DNA of 64,000 bases from an uncultured Clostridia bacterium (GTDB lineage: Bacteria; Bacillota; Clostridia; Christensenellales; Aristaeellaceae): the NCBI GenBank assembly GCA_934630705.1, contig CAKTWP010000005.1, positions 62,001 to 126,000 on the forward strand, written 5' to 3'. Both the position numbers and the translations under genes were made by a program. How positions within the stretch are numbered: the first letter of the stretch is position 1; every line of letters begins with the position of its first letter. Shown here one piece after another: positions 52,019 through 59,288 of this stretch. The notes under the pieces were generated by a model that had not been told where the DNA came from, made no database searches, and was given only the letters and a program-made list of their open reading frames with translations.

Positions 52019-52143
52019 GTGCTTCTTTCATCCAGACTGTACTGTCGGTTCCGGAATTGAACCGGATCGGCCCTTTCGGGTTCGCGGACTTTACCGCCGG
52101 TCGGGAATTTCGCCAGAGGCGATCACCCTGCCCTGAAGATCTC
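52019..52143 (-). ncRNA. FMN riboswitch (RFN element)
   Basis: The minus strand has the conserved RFN blocks in order: CTTCAGGGCAGGGTG, AAATTCCCGACCGGCGGT, AAAGTCCGCGA, CCGGTTCAATTCCGG, AACCGACAGT, ACAGTCTGGATGAAAGAAG. FMN binding turns off the downstream ribU and riboflavin kinase genes. Loop L2, normally GTGNAAUU, holds an added ~13-base mini-hairpin (CGCC TCT GGCG) between GGGTG and AAATTCCC. Confidence 0.97.
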
Positions 52144-52177
52144 TCGCGCAAAGAGGTCGTTATTCAAATACGCGCTC

Positions 52178-52206
52178 ATTATAGCGCGGTCCTGTCCATT
52201 TGTAAA
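52178..52206 (-). promoter_or_regulatory. Sigma-A promoter of the riboflavin operon
   Basis: On the minus strand TTTACA (52201-52206) and TATAAT (52178-52183) have a 17-base spacer. Transcription would start some 25 bases before the aptamer. Confidence 0.85.
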
Positions 52207-52247
52207 GGGCATTTTTCGCGGGTCTGGCCCATCCGCCCGCGCCGCAA

Positions 52248-53627
52248 TCATTCCGCCGCCGCGCCCTCGGCCAGCATCCGGCGCACAAACCGCTTTTTCA
52301 CCGCCAGATAGCAGATGCAGTGAATCGTGGCCGTGAGGAACCAGGAAATGGGGTAGGACAGATACAACACCGTCAGGGTGTGCTCCAGCGGGAACACCGT
52401 GTAAATCCAGACCATACGGAACACACATACACCCAGAATGGACACCATCATCGGCACGAACGAATTGCCAAAGCCCCGCAGGCCGCCCACAAACACGTTC
52501 ATAATGCCCATCACGAAATACAGCGGCAGCATCACGGACATACGAATCTGGCCCATCTGCACCACGGTTTCCTCCGTATTGTAAATGCGCAGCAGGGGCG
52601 CCTGAAAGAGGTAATACACCCCGCTCATGACGATGCCTACCGCCGAAACCACGCCCAGGCAGCACCACATGATTTTGCTGATCCGATGGGGCTTGCGCGC
52701 GCCCACGTTCTGGCTGATGAAGGTGAGCGCCGCCTGATAGATTGCGTCCATGGAGATGCTGATGAAGCCTTCCAGATTGGAGGATGCGCCGTTGCCCGCC
52801 ATGGCCGCCGAGCCAAAGCCGTTGATGGAGGACTGGATAATCACGTTGGAAATGGAGAAGATGGAGCCCTGAATGCCTGCCGGCAGGCCGATCTTGAGGA
52901 TTTCCAGCAGTTTATCCTTATAAATGCGGATTTCCCGGGGCCGCAGCCGGATGAAACCATTGGAGCGGATCAGGCAGAAAAGCACCAGCACGCAGGAGAC
53001 CACCTGCGACGCGACCGTGGCGATGGCCACGCCCGCCACGCCCATGCCGCAGACGATCACCAGGAACAGGTTCAGCGCCACGTTGATCAGCCCGGAGACG
53101 GTGAGGAAATACAGAGGCCGTTTGGTGTCGCCAATAGCGCGGAGCACGGCCGAGCCGAAATTATACAGCATGTTAAAGGGCGCGCCCAGAAAATAAATCT
53201 TCAGATACAGCGCAGACAGATCCAGCACATCGTCGGGCGAATCCATCAGCACCAGCATGGGCCGGCTGAGGAAAAGCCCCAGCAGGGCCACCGCCAGCCC
53301 ACCGATCAGCGCCACGGCGATGGACGTATGCACAGCGCGGCTGGCGTCCTCCTTCTTTCCTGCGCCATAGCCCTGCGCCACGGCCACGCTGGTGCCCAGC
53401 GACAGGCCGCTGAATACGCTCACAATCAGGTTCACCAGCGAGCCGGTGGAGCTGACCGCCGCCAGCGCCTGGGAGCCGACGAACTGCCCCACCACCACCA
53501 CGTCGGCGGCGTTGTAGAGCAGCTGCAGGATCCCGGTGACCGCCAGCGGCAAAGAAAAACGAAGAATTTTCCCCAGCAGGGGTCCTTCGGTCATGTTCAT
53601 TTCATACTGTCGCGCTGATTTTGCCAT
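52248..53627 (-). CDS. MATE-family efflux transporter 3
   Basis: A 459-residue MATE carrier, closely related in layout to MATE 2: MTEGPLLGKILRFSLPLAVTG and LLYNAADVVVVGQFVGSQALAA at the start, RAIGDTKRPLYFLTVSG in the loop and FISQNVGARKPHRI in the second half. The ATG at 53627 follows CAGGAGG at 7 bases. Its own promoter and a hairpin leader lie upstream. The substrate is unknown; three MATE pumps within 34 kb point to repeated duplication or capture. Confidence 0.94.
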   Translation of the reverse strand: MAKSARQYEMNMTEGPLLGKILRFSLPLAVTGILQLLYNAADVVVVGQFVGSQALAAVSSTGSLVNLIVSVFSGLSLGTSVAVAQGYGAGKKEDASRAVHTSIAVALIGGLAVALLGLFLSRPMLVLMDSPDDVLDLSALYLKIYFLGAPFNMLYNFGSAVLRAIGDTKRPLYFLTVSGLINVALNLFLVIVCGMGVAGVAIATVASQVVSCVLVLFCLIRSNGFIRLRPREIRIYKDKLLEILKIGLPAGIQGSIFSISNVIIQSSINGFGSAAMAGNGASSNLEGFISISMDAIYQAALTFISQNVGARKPHRISKIMWCCLGVVSAVGIVMSGVYYLFQAPLLRIYNTEETVVQMGQIRMSVMLPLYFVMGIMNVFVGGLRGFGNSFVPMMVSILGVCVFRMVWIYTVFPLEHTLTVLYLSYPISWFLTATIHCICYLAVKKRFVRRMLAEGAAAE

Positions 53628-53639
53628 CGTCAACCTCCT

Positions 53640-53659
53640 GATGCGTAAAAAACGCATAC
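53640..53659 (-). promoter_or_regulatory. Hairpin at the 5' end of the MATE 3 mRNA
   Basis: GATGCGT with ACGCATC around a T-rich loop, immediately 5' to the CAGGAGG ribosome site. It starts at about the expected transcription start and may stabilise the mRNA or influence ribosome access. Confidence 0.5.
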
Positions 53660-53665
53660 CCGGAT

Positions 53666-53694
53666 AGTTTATCTCCCTGACAGCCGAATGTCAA
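53666..53694 (-). promoter_or_regulatory. Sigma-A promoter of MATE 3
   Basis: On the minus strand TTGACA (53689-53694) and TAAACT (53666-53671) with a 17-base spacer. Confidence 0.8.
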
Positions 53695-53713
53695 GCCTGT
53701 GTAAAATTTCTCA

Positions 53714-53892
53714 GCCTGCTGCCGCGGTTTTCCTTTTTTTGTTGGCAGCCAGGCGAATGTATGCAACGTCTGGAGCGTTTGTCCAAGACGCTGGGCTTGG
53801 GGATGCTTCTGTGCGACGATCTGTATGCGTGTCAGGCTGGCGGCGGATGGGCCGGCGGCAGGCGGCGCAAAAAAAGAAAACCGGCGGCAGGT
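53714..53892. repeat. Large imperfect inverted repeat upstream of MATE 3
   Basis: CCTGCTGCCGCGGTTTTCC plus T run (53714-53740) is complementary to A run plus GAAAACCGGCGGCAGG (53869-53892). The ~130 bases between hold further pairings. It lies after the HD-GYP stop and before the MATE 3 promoter. The 68-codon plus-strand frame inside is not credible. It could end the HD-GYP transcript or be a decayed mobile element end pair. Confidence 0.5.
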
Positions 53893-53960
53893 AAATTGCT
53901 TCTTCTGAACCGGTCTTCTTCCTAATTCTTTGGCAATTTTAATAGGATAAAATCCATGCG

Positions 53961-54923
53961 TCAGCCCCGCTGCGCTGCCGGGGAGGTTCCGGGTGCGTCG
54001 TCGTCCTCCTCATCGCTGCGGATACCACCGGTGCTGACCAGCTGCGCCAGCGCGGCCGTTACCAGCGGATCGTAGCGCTGGGGCATGGCCTGCAATTCCG
54101 CCGCCGCTTCCGCAAAGGTTTTCACGCGGTTGTATCCCCGATCGCTGGTCATGGCGTCAAAGGCGTCGGCCACGGCCAGAATCCGGCTTTCGAAGGGAAT
54201 CTGATCGCCCTTCAGCCCGCGGGGATAACCGCTGCCGTCCATCCGCTCATGATGGCTATGGGCCAGCTCGGCGATGCGGGGGCCATATTTGGGCAGCAGA
54301 ATCCGGGCGCTGTCTGCGGCATGCTGCTGGATTAAAGCGTATTCTTCGTCTGTCAGCCGTTCTTTTTTGCGCAGAATCTCTCCGGGCACGTTGCATTTGC
54401 CCACGTCATGGAACAGCGCGCCGATGATGAAATCCTCCATGGACAGGCCGGGGCAGTGATCCCGCAGCGCCTCATAGAGGTGCAGGGCATAGCGCATCAC
54501 GGCGTGGCTGTGTCGCTTGGTATAATGATCGATTTCATCAATGTGGCGCAGCAGCCCCTGCAGCTCCTCCTGCCAATAGGCCTGCTCGTCAAACACCGGG
54601 CAATTGGACATATACACCAGCAGCGCCGTTTCCACGCACCGCAGCCGCACATTCTGCTTCAGCCCTCGGATATAAAACGAATCTCCGGGCATCAGCCGCA
54701 CCGGCTCGGGGGAGAGCAGCAGCTCGATCTGCCCGGTATGCACGAAGAAAAACTCCATGTCGTCCGGGCTTTCTCCGGCATACAGCCAAAGGGTGGCCCC
54801 GCGATTGACATGCTGGGTCATGATTTCCACCCGGCCCTTTTTGGCCAGCAGCGAAAGGCCCTCCGGGCTGCCCGGAATCTGGGCCTGGGCGTCCTGAGCA
54901 CAATGATAAAACAGGCCTTCCAT
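53961..54923 (-). CDS. Cupin-like sensor fused to HD-GYP phosphodiesterase domain
   Basis: A 320-residue cytoplasmic protein. Residues about 30-110 form a cupin-like beta barrel (MTQHVNRGATLWLYAGESPDDMEFFFVHTGQIELLL..PGDSFYI condensed), and residues about 130-285 form an HD-GYP domain with ALFHDVGKCNVP, HAADSARILL, SHHERMDGSGYPRGL and SRILAVADAFDAMTSDR. HD-GYP domains hydrolyse cyclic di-GMP or related cyclic dinucleotides; the full HHExxDGxGYP motif suggests activity. The C-terminal acidic tail is unstructured. The ATG at 54923 is preferred over a TTG 6 bases upstream because AAAGGGGGG spacing fits. The ligand of the sensor half is unknown. Confidence 0.9.
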   Translation of the reverse strand: MEGLFYHCAQDAQAQIPGSPEGLSLLAKKGRVEIMTQHVNRGATLWLYAGESPDDMEFFFVHTGQIELLLSPEPVRLMPGDSFYIRGLKQNVRLRCVETALLVYMSNCPVFDEQAYWQEELQGLLRHIDEIDHYTKRHSHAVMRYALHLYEALRDHCPGLSMEDFIIGALFHDVGKCNVPGEILRKKERLTDEEYALIQQHAADSARILLPKYGPRIAELAHSHHERMDGSGYPRGLKGDQIPFESRILAVADAFDAMTSDRGYNRVKTFAEAAAELQAMPQRYDPLVTAALAQLVSTGGIRSDEEDDDAPGTSPAAQRG

Positions 54924-54966
54924 CTGCAATCCCCCCTTTATGGTACGCCGAACAATCGTCTGAAAT

Positions 54967-54992
54967 GCAAAAGCCGCGCTCCGGCTCGCGGC
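54967..54992 (-). terminator. Hairpin ending the small exported-protein gene
   Basis: GCCGCG (54973-54978) with CGCGGC (54987-54992), followed by TTTTG on the minus strand. Confidence 0.6.
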
Positions 54993-55024
54993 CGATGCGC
55001 GGTTTCATCCGGGCGTGAGGCCCA

Positions 55025-55390
55025 TCAGGGAACGTTAATCACCCGCAGAGGATCAATCCAGAGAATCTGGCCGTCCACATCATAGGGCACATATTCGCAT
55101 ACCACCGTCAGCCCTGTGGTGGCGCTGACCCGCTGGGCGTACAGCAGCACAGGCCGGTTTGTCTGATCCACGGACCACAGCAACCATTCGGTATCGTCAT
55201 AGGGCGTAATCTGTGCGATTCTAATCAGCCGCTGCACCTGAGCGTTGGCGCTGTCCACCATGCGATAGAGCGTTTTGGTCTGCAATTCTTTTTGATAGCG
55301 CTTGTAATCGAAGCTCCATGCGGATGCACAGGAGCATGTGAACACCATCACCAGCATCACGGCGGCAAGAACACGAAACGCTTTTTTCAT
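55025..55390 (-). CDS. Small exported protein of unknown function
   Basis: A 121-residue protein with a signal peptide (MKKAFRVLAAVMLVMVFTCSCASA, likely cleaved before Trp25; the Cys residues could alternatively allow lipidation). The mature part of about 97 residues has no recognisable domain: a helix (YKRYQKELQTKTLYRMVDSANAQ shortened) then beta strands ending DGQILWIDPLRVINVP. The ATG at 55390 has GGGAGGG at 8 bases. An in-frame ATG at 55483 is rejected. It lies upstream of the HD-GYP gene on the same strand. Confidence 0.75.
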   Translation of the reverse strand: MKKAFRVLAAVMLVMVFTCSCASAWSFDYKRYQKELQTKTLYRMVDSANAQVQRLIRIAQITPYDDTEWLLWSVDQTNRPVLLYAQRVSATTGLTVVCEYVPYDVDGQILWIDPLRVINVP

Positions 55391-55624
55391 TAACAGGCCC
55401 TCCCTCAACGTAAAGCTTATCTTCCAGCGGAACCTTACTTCAGTAATCAATGACATTTTACACAATTTCGGAAGATCTGTCAAATCTTTTTTCCATATGT
55501 ATTTATCTATTTATCGATGCATGCCATATACATGTAGCTGAACTGCAAAATTTTGCAAAAGGTGATTGACAGCCGGCGCGTACCGTGCCATACTGGAGAA
55601 AAATCCCCAGGAGGAACACGCAGA

Positions 55625-56749
55625 ATGAAGATTTCCAAACAGGACGCGCTGACCTGGTTTTCTTTTTTTGCCATGCTGCCCGAGGAAGAAGAACTGCTGC
55701 CCCATCAGCAGGAGCTGGCCTATGCCGCGCTGGCGCAGATCGAGGCTGCCGTGGAGCAGCGCCGGCAGGCTCTGATGGCGCAGATTCCCCATCTGCATTC
55801 TTTGGAGGGGCGCACGTATTTCGTGGGCGATCCGGAAAAATTCCCCCGGGGCTGCCGTTCCTGCCTGCTGGGCTCGGGGCTCAGCGCCGTGCGCAAAACC
55901 AACAAATGCAACATCCAGTGCAAATTCTGCTATAATTACGGCGAGCTGGATTGCCAGCCGCCCATTGGCGAGGGCATGTGGGAAATCGGGGGCACCAAGT
56001 TTTACGAGGACGATATTCCCCTGCTGCTTTCCATTCAGAAAAAGCCCACGGGCATCGCCTATGTATATCTGGAACCCTTCATGGAAATTGAAAAATATTA
56101 TGGAGTGATTGCCAAATTCCACGCCGCGGGGGTGCATCAGCATCTGTATACCAACGGCACCCTGGCCACGGAAGAAAACCTGCGGGCGCTGGGGGAGGCC
56201 GGGCTGGATGAGCTGCGGTTTAATCTGGGGGCCAGCGGCTGTGCCGACCGGGTGATCGAGAATATCACGCTGGCCAAGCGGTTCATTCCCTATGTAGGCG
56301 TCGAAACGCCCATGACCCCGGAATTTTACGAAGCCTTCCAGCACAAGAAAGCGCGGATTCTGGCCACGGGCCTGGATTTTATGAACTGCGCCGAGCTGCA
56401 TCTGAACCCCAACAACCTCGATAATTATGCCGGAGAAAACCTGTATATGTGCCGTCAGGGCTATATTTCCCCGATCTGGAGCCGGGAAATCACCCTGCGG
56501 CTCATGGCCCAGGCGGAGAAGGAGGACTGGGGCATCGTGGTGCATGATTGCTCCAACCGCACCAAGTTCGCCCGAGATCTGAACCTGCGGGGGAAGGAGG
56601 GCGGCTGGTTCGGCGCCAGCACCTATGCCAGCGAGTTCCCGCGGCTGCCCTTTGAGGCGTTTTTGCCGGTATTGCAGGATGATTCCTTCCATTTTATTGA
56701 GGAAGAACCGCTGCCCGCGGGCTATCGGCCCGGAGACATCGTTCTCTGA
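55625..56749 (+). CDS. Radical SAM protein
   Basis: A 374-residue radical S-adenosylmethionine enzyme. The cluster motif is CNIQCKFC (Cys95, Cys99, Cys102), preceded by GCRSCLLGSG, an extra Cys pair typical of a Clostridia family. YTNGTLATEENLRALGEAG and ELRFNLGAS mark the barrel; CAELHLNPNNLDNYAGENLYMCRQGY and VVHDCSNRTKFARDL add further conserved Cys. Function unknown; members often act on peptides, cofactors or tRNA. The ATG at 55625 follows CAGGAGG. The gene is monocistronic. Confidence 0.88.
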   Translation: MKISKQDALTWFSFFAMLPEEEELLPHQQELAYAALAQIEAAVEQRRQALMAQIPHLHSLEGRTYFVGDPEKFPRGCRSCLLGSGLSAVRKTNKCNIQCKFCYNYGELDCQPPIGEGMWEIGGTKFYEDDIPLLLSIQKKPTGIAYVYLEPFMEIEKYYGVIAKFHAAGVHQHLYTNGTLATEENLRALGEAGLDELRFNLGASGCADRVIENITLAKRFIPYVGVETPMTPEFYEAFQHKKARILATGLDFMNCAELHLNPNNLDNYAGENLYMCRQGYISPIWSREITLRLMAQAEKEDWGIVVHDCSNRTKFARDLNLRGKEGGWFGASTYASEFPRLPFEAFLPVLQDDSFHFIEEEPLPAGYRPGDIVL

Positions 56750-56816
56750 GCGGCCGAAGCCGCCCGGGCCGGGCCGCCAAGCTGCCCGGGAAAGGAAGAA
56801 ATTTGCCAGCGTCCCC

Positions 56817-56845
56817 TTGACAGAACGATTTTTCGGTGTTATACT
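56817..56845 (+). promoter_or_regulatory. Sigma-A promoter of tRNA-Arg
   Basis: TTGACA (56817-56822) and TATACT (56840-56845) with a 17-base spacer. Confidence 0.9.
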
Positions 56846-56874
56846 GTTTGGGCACTTGGAAATCAGGTGCCTAT

Positions 56875-56951
56875 GGACCCGTAGCTCAGTTGGATAGAGT
56901 GACAGACTCCGACTCTGTAGGCCGCGCGTTCGAATCGCGCCGGGTTCACCA
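56875..56951 (+). tRNA. tRNA-Arg (anticodon CCG)
   Basis: A 77-base tRNA with encoded CCA. The acceptor GGACCCG pairs with CGGGTTC, the D arm is GCTC..GAGT, the anticodon stem ACAGA/TCTGT surrounds CTCCGAC with anticodon CCG (reads CGG), and the T arm is GCGCG TTCGAAT CGCGC. Confidence 0.97.
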
Positions 56952-56953
56952 AA

Positions 56954-56983
56954 GGCCGTCTCTGAAAAGGGGACGGCTTTTTT
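56954..56983 (+). terminator. Intrinsic terminator of tRNA-Arg
   Basis: GGCCGTC with GACGGCT, then TTTTTT. Confidence 0.88.
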
Positions 56984-57110
56984 GTGCTATTCATGGAATG
57001 CTGCGCGCCTTTCTGATTTTGCAGCCGGGTTTGACCCGAGGTTCCTTTTGCGGTTGCGCTTTGCCGGCGTTTTCTGCGTCCATGCGCTTGCCGGGCGGCG
57101 ATTTGAGCAA

Positions 57111-57141
57111 TAAAAAAACCGCGGACGAATCCATCCGCGGT
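57111..57141 (-). terminator. Intrinsic terminator of tRNA-Leu
   Basis: A 9-bp stem AACCGCGGA (57117-57125) with TCCGCGGTT and, on the minus strand, seven T. It begins directly after the encoded CCA of the tRNA. Confidence 0.9.
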
Positions 57142-57223
57142 TGGTGCCGATGGTGAGACTCGAACTCACACGGTTTCCCGCCGCATTTTGAGTGCGGTGC
57201 GTCTGCCATTCCGCCACATCGGC
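57142..57223 (-). tRNA. tRNA-Leu (anticodon CAA)
   Basis: An 82-base class II tRNA with encoded CCA. The acceptor GCCGATG pairs with CATCGGC, the anticodon stem CGCA/TGCG surrounds CTCAAAA with anticodon CAA (reads TTG), a variable arm (GCGGGAAACCGT) follows, and the T arm is GTGAG TTCGAGT CTCAC. It converges with tRNA-Arg. Confidence 0.97.
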
Positions 57224-57339
57224 AACAAATCTATCATATCATGTAACCGCTGAAAAAGCAAGCCCTTGCCGCGAATTTTCGGCAGGTTTCCGGCAGGAGA
57301 GAGGCGCTAAATGTAATGATTTCGAAACAGGTTTCACGC

Positions 57340-57368
57340 TTTACATTCGCGGCCAAAAGCGATATAAT
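57340..57368 (+). promoter_or_regulatory. Sigma-A promoter of the block 3 importer operon
   Basis: TTTACA (57340-57345) and TATAAT (57363-57368) with a 17-base spacer. An AATGTA..TACATT dyad with a TTTCGAAA palindrome inside (about 57310-57346) overlaps the -35 box and is a good candidate operator. A CCATGCGCGCATGG palindrome lies in the leader. Confidence 0.85.
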
Positions 57369-57435
57369 AAAATTGCCATGCGATGAAAAAATCCCATGCG
57401 CGCATGGCGAATAAGGATTATTTGGGAGGGCAATT

Positions 57436-59061
57436 ATGAACAAGAAGGTATGGATCGTGCTGACGGTTGTTGCGATCATCGCCGCTGTGGTGGTTGGCGT
57501 TGTGGGCAGCAATAAAGCCAGCAGCCTGAACAAGACCATCGACGAGCTCAACGCCAAGGTGGCCAGCCTGGAAGGCGACCTGGCCGCCGCCAACGAAGCC
57601 GCCAAGACGGCCTCCGAAGCCCAGACCGCTGCGGACGAGCTGAACAAGACCATTGAAGAACTCAACGCCAAGGTGGCCGCGCTGGAAACCGAGCTGGCCG
57701 CCGCCAAGGACGAAGCCGAAAAGGCCAAGGCCGAAGTCGTACCCACCCCCGCTCCCTCTGAGGAGCCCAAGGTGGAAGCTACCGAAGAACCCAAGGCCGA
57801 AGCTACCGAAGAACCCAAGGCTGAAGAAACCGCCGCTCCCGCTGCGCAGGCTGCTGCCGAAGGCACGCCCGTTGCCGCGGGAAAGACGGTCGTGACCATC
57901 TGGTCCACCTTTACCGACGCCCAGAAGGCGTATCTGGAAAAGACCGCCGCGGATTTCACCGCGTCCCAGGATCAGTATGAAGTGGTCGTGCAGGATCAGC
58001 CCCGGGCCGATTTCAACAACAACGTGTATAACGGCGTTGTGAACGGCGTGGGCCCCGACATCATCTTCAACTACGCTTCCGAAGCCGCTTCCTATGTGAA
58101 CGCCGGCCTGGTTGCCAACCTGGACGAATACATCTATGACGAAACCATCGGCATCCCGGATTTCGACGAGCTGCTGCCCCAGTATCTGCTGGACGAAATG
58201 AACGCCATGGAAGACGGCCATATCCACTGGATTCCCGGCGTGACCACCGGCCCCATCCTCTATTATAACAAGACCCTGCTGGACGAGCTGCAGATCGAAG
58301 TGCCCACCACCTGGGACGAGCTGGTGGCTGCCTGCGACAAGATCCGCGAAGCCAAGCCCGACGTGCTGCCCTTCGGCATCGACTCCCTCACCGATATTCT
58401 CCAGACCTTCATCATGGAAGCGGGCCATGGCTATATCGACACCGAGAAGAAGGAAGTCACCTTCGGCGACGCTGTGGACGTGATCAAGTGGTACGGCGAG
58501 CAGTGCCAGAACGGCAACTTCGCCATCACCCCGCCCTCCGGCAACTATTTCTCTGACGACTTCAACACCGGCAAGGTGGCCATGTATTACGGCTCCTGCG
58601 CCGGCGTGCCCTACATCAAGCCCGTGGACTTCGAATATGGCACCGCCAAGGCCCCTGTGACCGCCGGCGGCAAGGGCGCGTATTCCATCTGGAACCGCGG
58701 CCCCATCGTGTTCCACTACGAAGGCCAGGAAGCCCGTGAAGTGGGCGCGTATCTGTTTGTGAAGTACATGCTGGCCACTGCCGAAGTGTCCGAAGGCTGG
58801 GCCGAGGCCATGGAAGCCCTGACCCCCTGGAAGAACGCCCAGCAGGTGGAAGGCTACGATGCGTTTGTGGCGGCCCATCCCGCGCTGCAGGCTGTTTCCG
58901 ATAACTTTGACATCGGCGTGACCTTCCCCTCCGTGACCGGCGCTGCCCAGGTGCGCAACGCGATCAAGGAAATGGGTACGCTGGTTGCCGGTGGCACGGA
59001 CGCTGCCGAAGCGCTGGCTGCCTGCGTGGAAACCTGCAACAACGCGCTGCAGGGCAAGTAA
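57436..59061 (+). CDS. Membrane-tethered sugar-binding protein with coiled-coil stalk (block 3)
   Basis: A 541-residue substrate receptor with an unusual N-terminus. Residues 5-24 are a hydrophobic helix without a cleavage site or lipobox Cys, so the protein should stay anchored by it. Residues about 27-100 are a heptad coiled coil made of a duplicated unit: LNKTIDELNAKVASLE at 31 and LNKTIEELNAKVAALE at 69 (38-residue period). A Pro/Glu-rich linker with EEPKxEAT repeats covers 101-148. Residues 151-541 form an ordinary family 1 extracellular solute-binding domain (TIWSTFTDAQKAYLEK, ILYYNKTLLDELQIEVP, YGSCAGVPYI). GGGAGGG precedes the ATG. It is first in an operon with an ATPase and two permeases. 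Confidence 0.93.
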   Translation: MNKKVWIVLTVVAIIAAVVVGVVGSNKASSLNKTIDELNAKVASLEGDLAAANEAAKTASEAQTAADELNKTIEELNAKVAALETELAAAKDEAEKAKAEVVPTPAPSEEPKVEATEEPKAEATEEPKAEETAAPAAQAAAEGTPVAAGKTVVTIWSTFTDAQKAYLEKTAADFTASQDQYEVVVQDQPRADFNNNVYNGVVNGVGPDIIFNYASEAASYVNAGLVANLDEYIYDETIGIPDFDELLPQYLLDEMNAMEDGHIHWIPGVTTGPILYYNKTLLDELQIEVPTTWDELVAACDKIREAKPDVLPFGIDSLTDILQTFIMEAGHGYIDTEKKEVTFGDAVDVIKWYGEQCQNGNFAITPPSGNYFSDDFNTGKVAMYYGSCAGVPYIKPVDFEYGTAKAPVTAGGKGAYSIWNRGPIVFHYEGQEAREVGAYLFVKYMLATAEVSEGWAEAMEALTPWKNAQQVEGYDAFVAAHPALQAVSDNFDIGVTFPSVTGAAQVRNAIKEMGTLVAGGTDAAEALAACVETCNNALQGK

Positions 59062-59075
59062 TTCATTGTCCAGAC

Positions 59076-59109
59076 GGAGAACCGGAGCAGCCTCCGGTTC
59101 TCCTTTTTT
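59076..59109 (+). terminator. Strong hairpin with T run after the binding-protein gene
   Basis: A 12-bp perfect stem GGAGAACCGGAG with CTCCGGTTCTCC, 4-base loop, then TTTTTT. No clear promoter is seen before the ATPase gene (59110-59288), so it is probably a partial terminator that lowers ATPase and permease expression relative to the binding protein. Confidence 0.9.
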
Positions 59110-59288
59110 CGCACATGCGGCGCGGGAAAGCGCCGGGAAGCGTCTCTATAAGGGCATGCTTCCCGGCGGCTGCCCGGCCCGGGTGGACAGGGCAGAGCGC
59201 CTTGCGCAGAGACGCTTTGCCGTATCCATCGGATGCGGGTATCGGTCTGTTTTTTGTCATCATCACAGCAGAAGGCGAGGATTCGGGT

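Noticed and set aside
53688..53894. A 68-codon plus-strand gene upstream of MATE 3
   Set aside because: It lies within the large inverted repeat, has no ribosome site, and ends in a K/G/R-rich tail from low-complexity DNA.
56836..57156. A 106-codon plus-strand frame across the tRNA genes
   Set aside because: It runs through tRNA-Arg, its terminator and part of tRNA-Leu.
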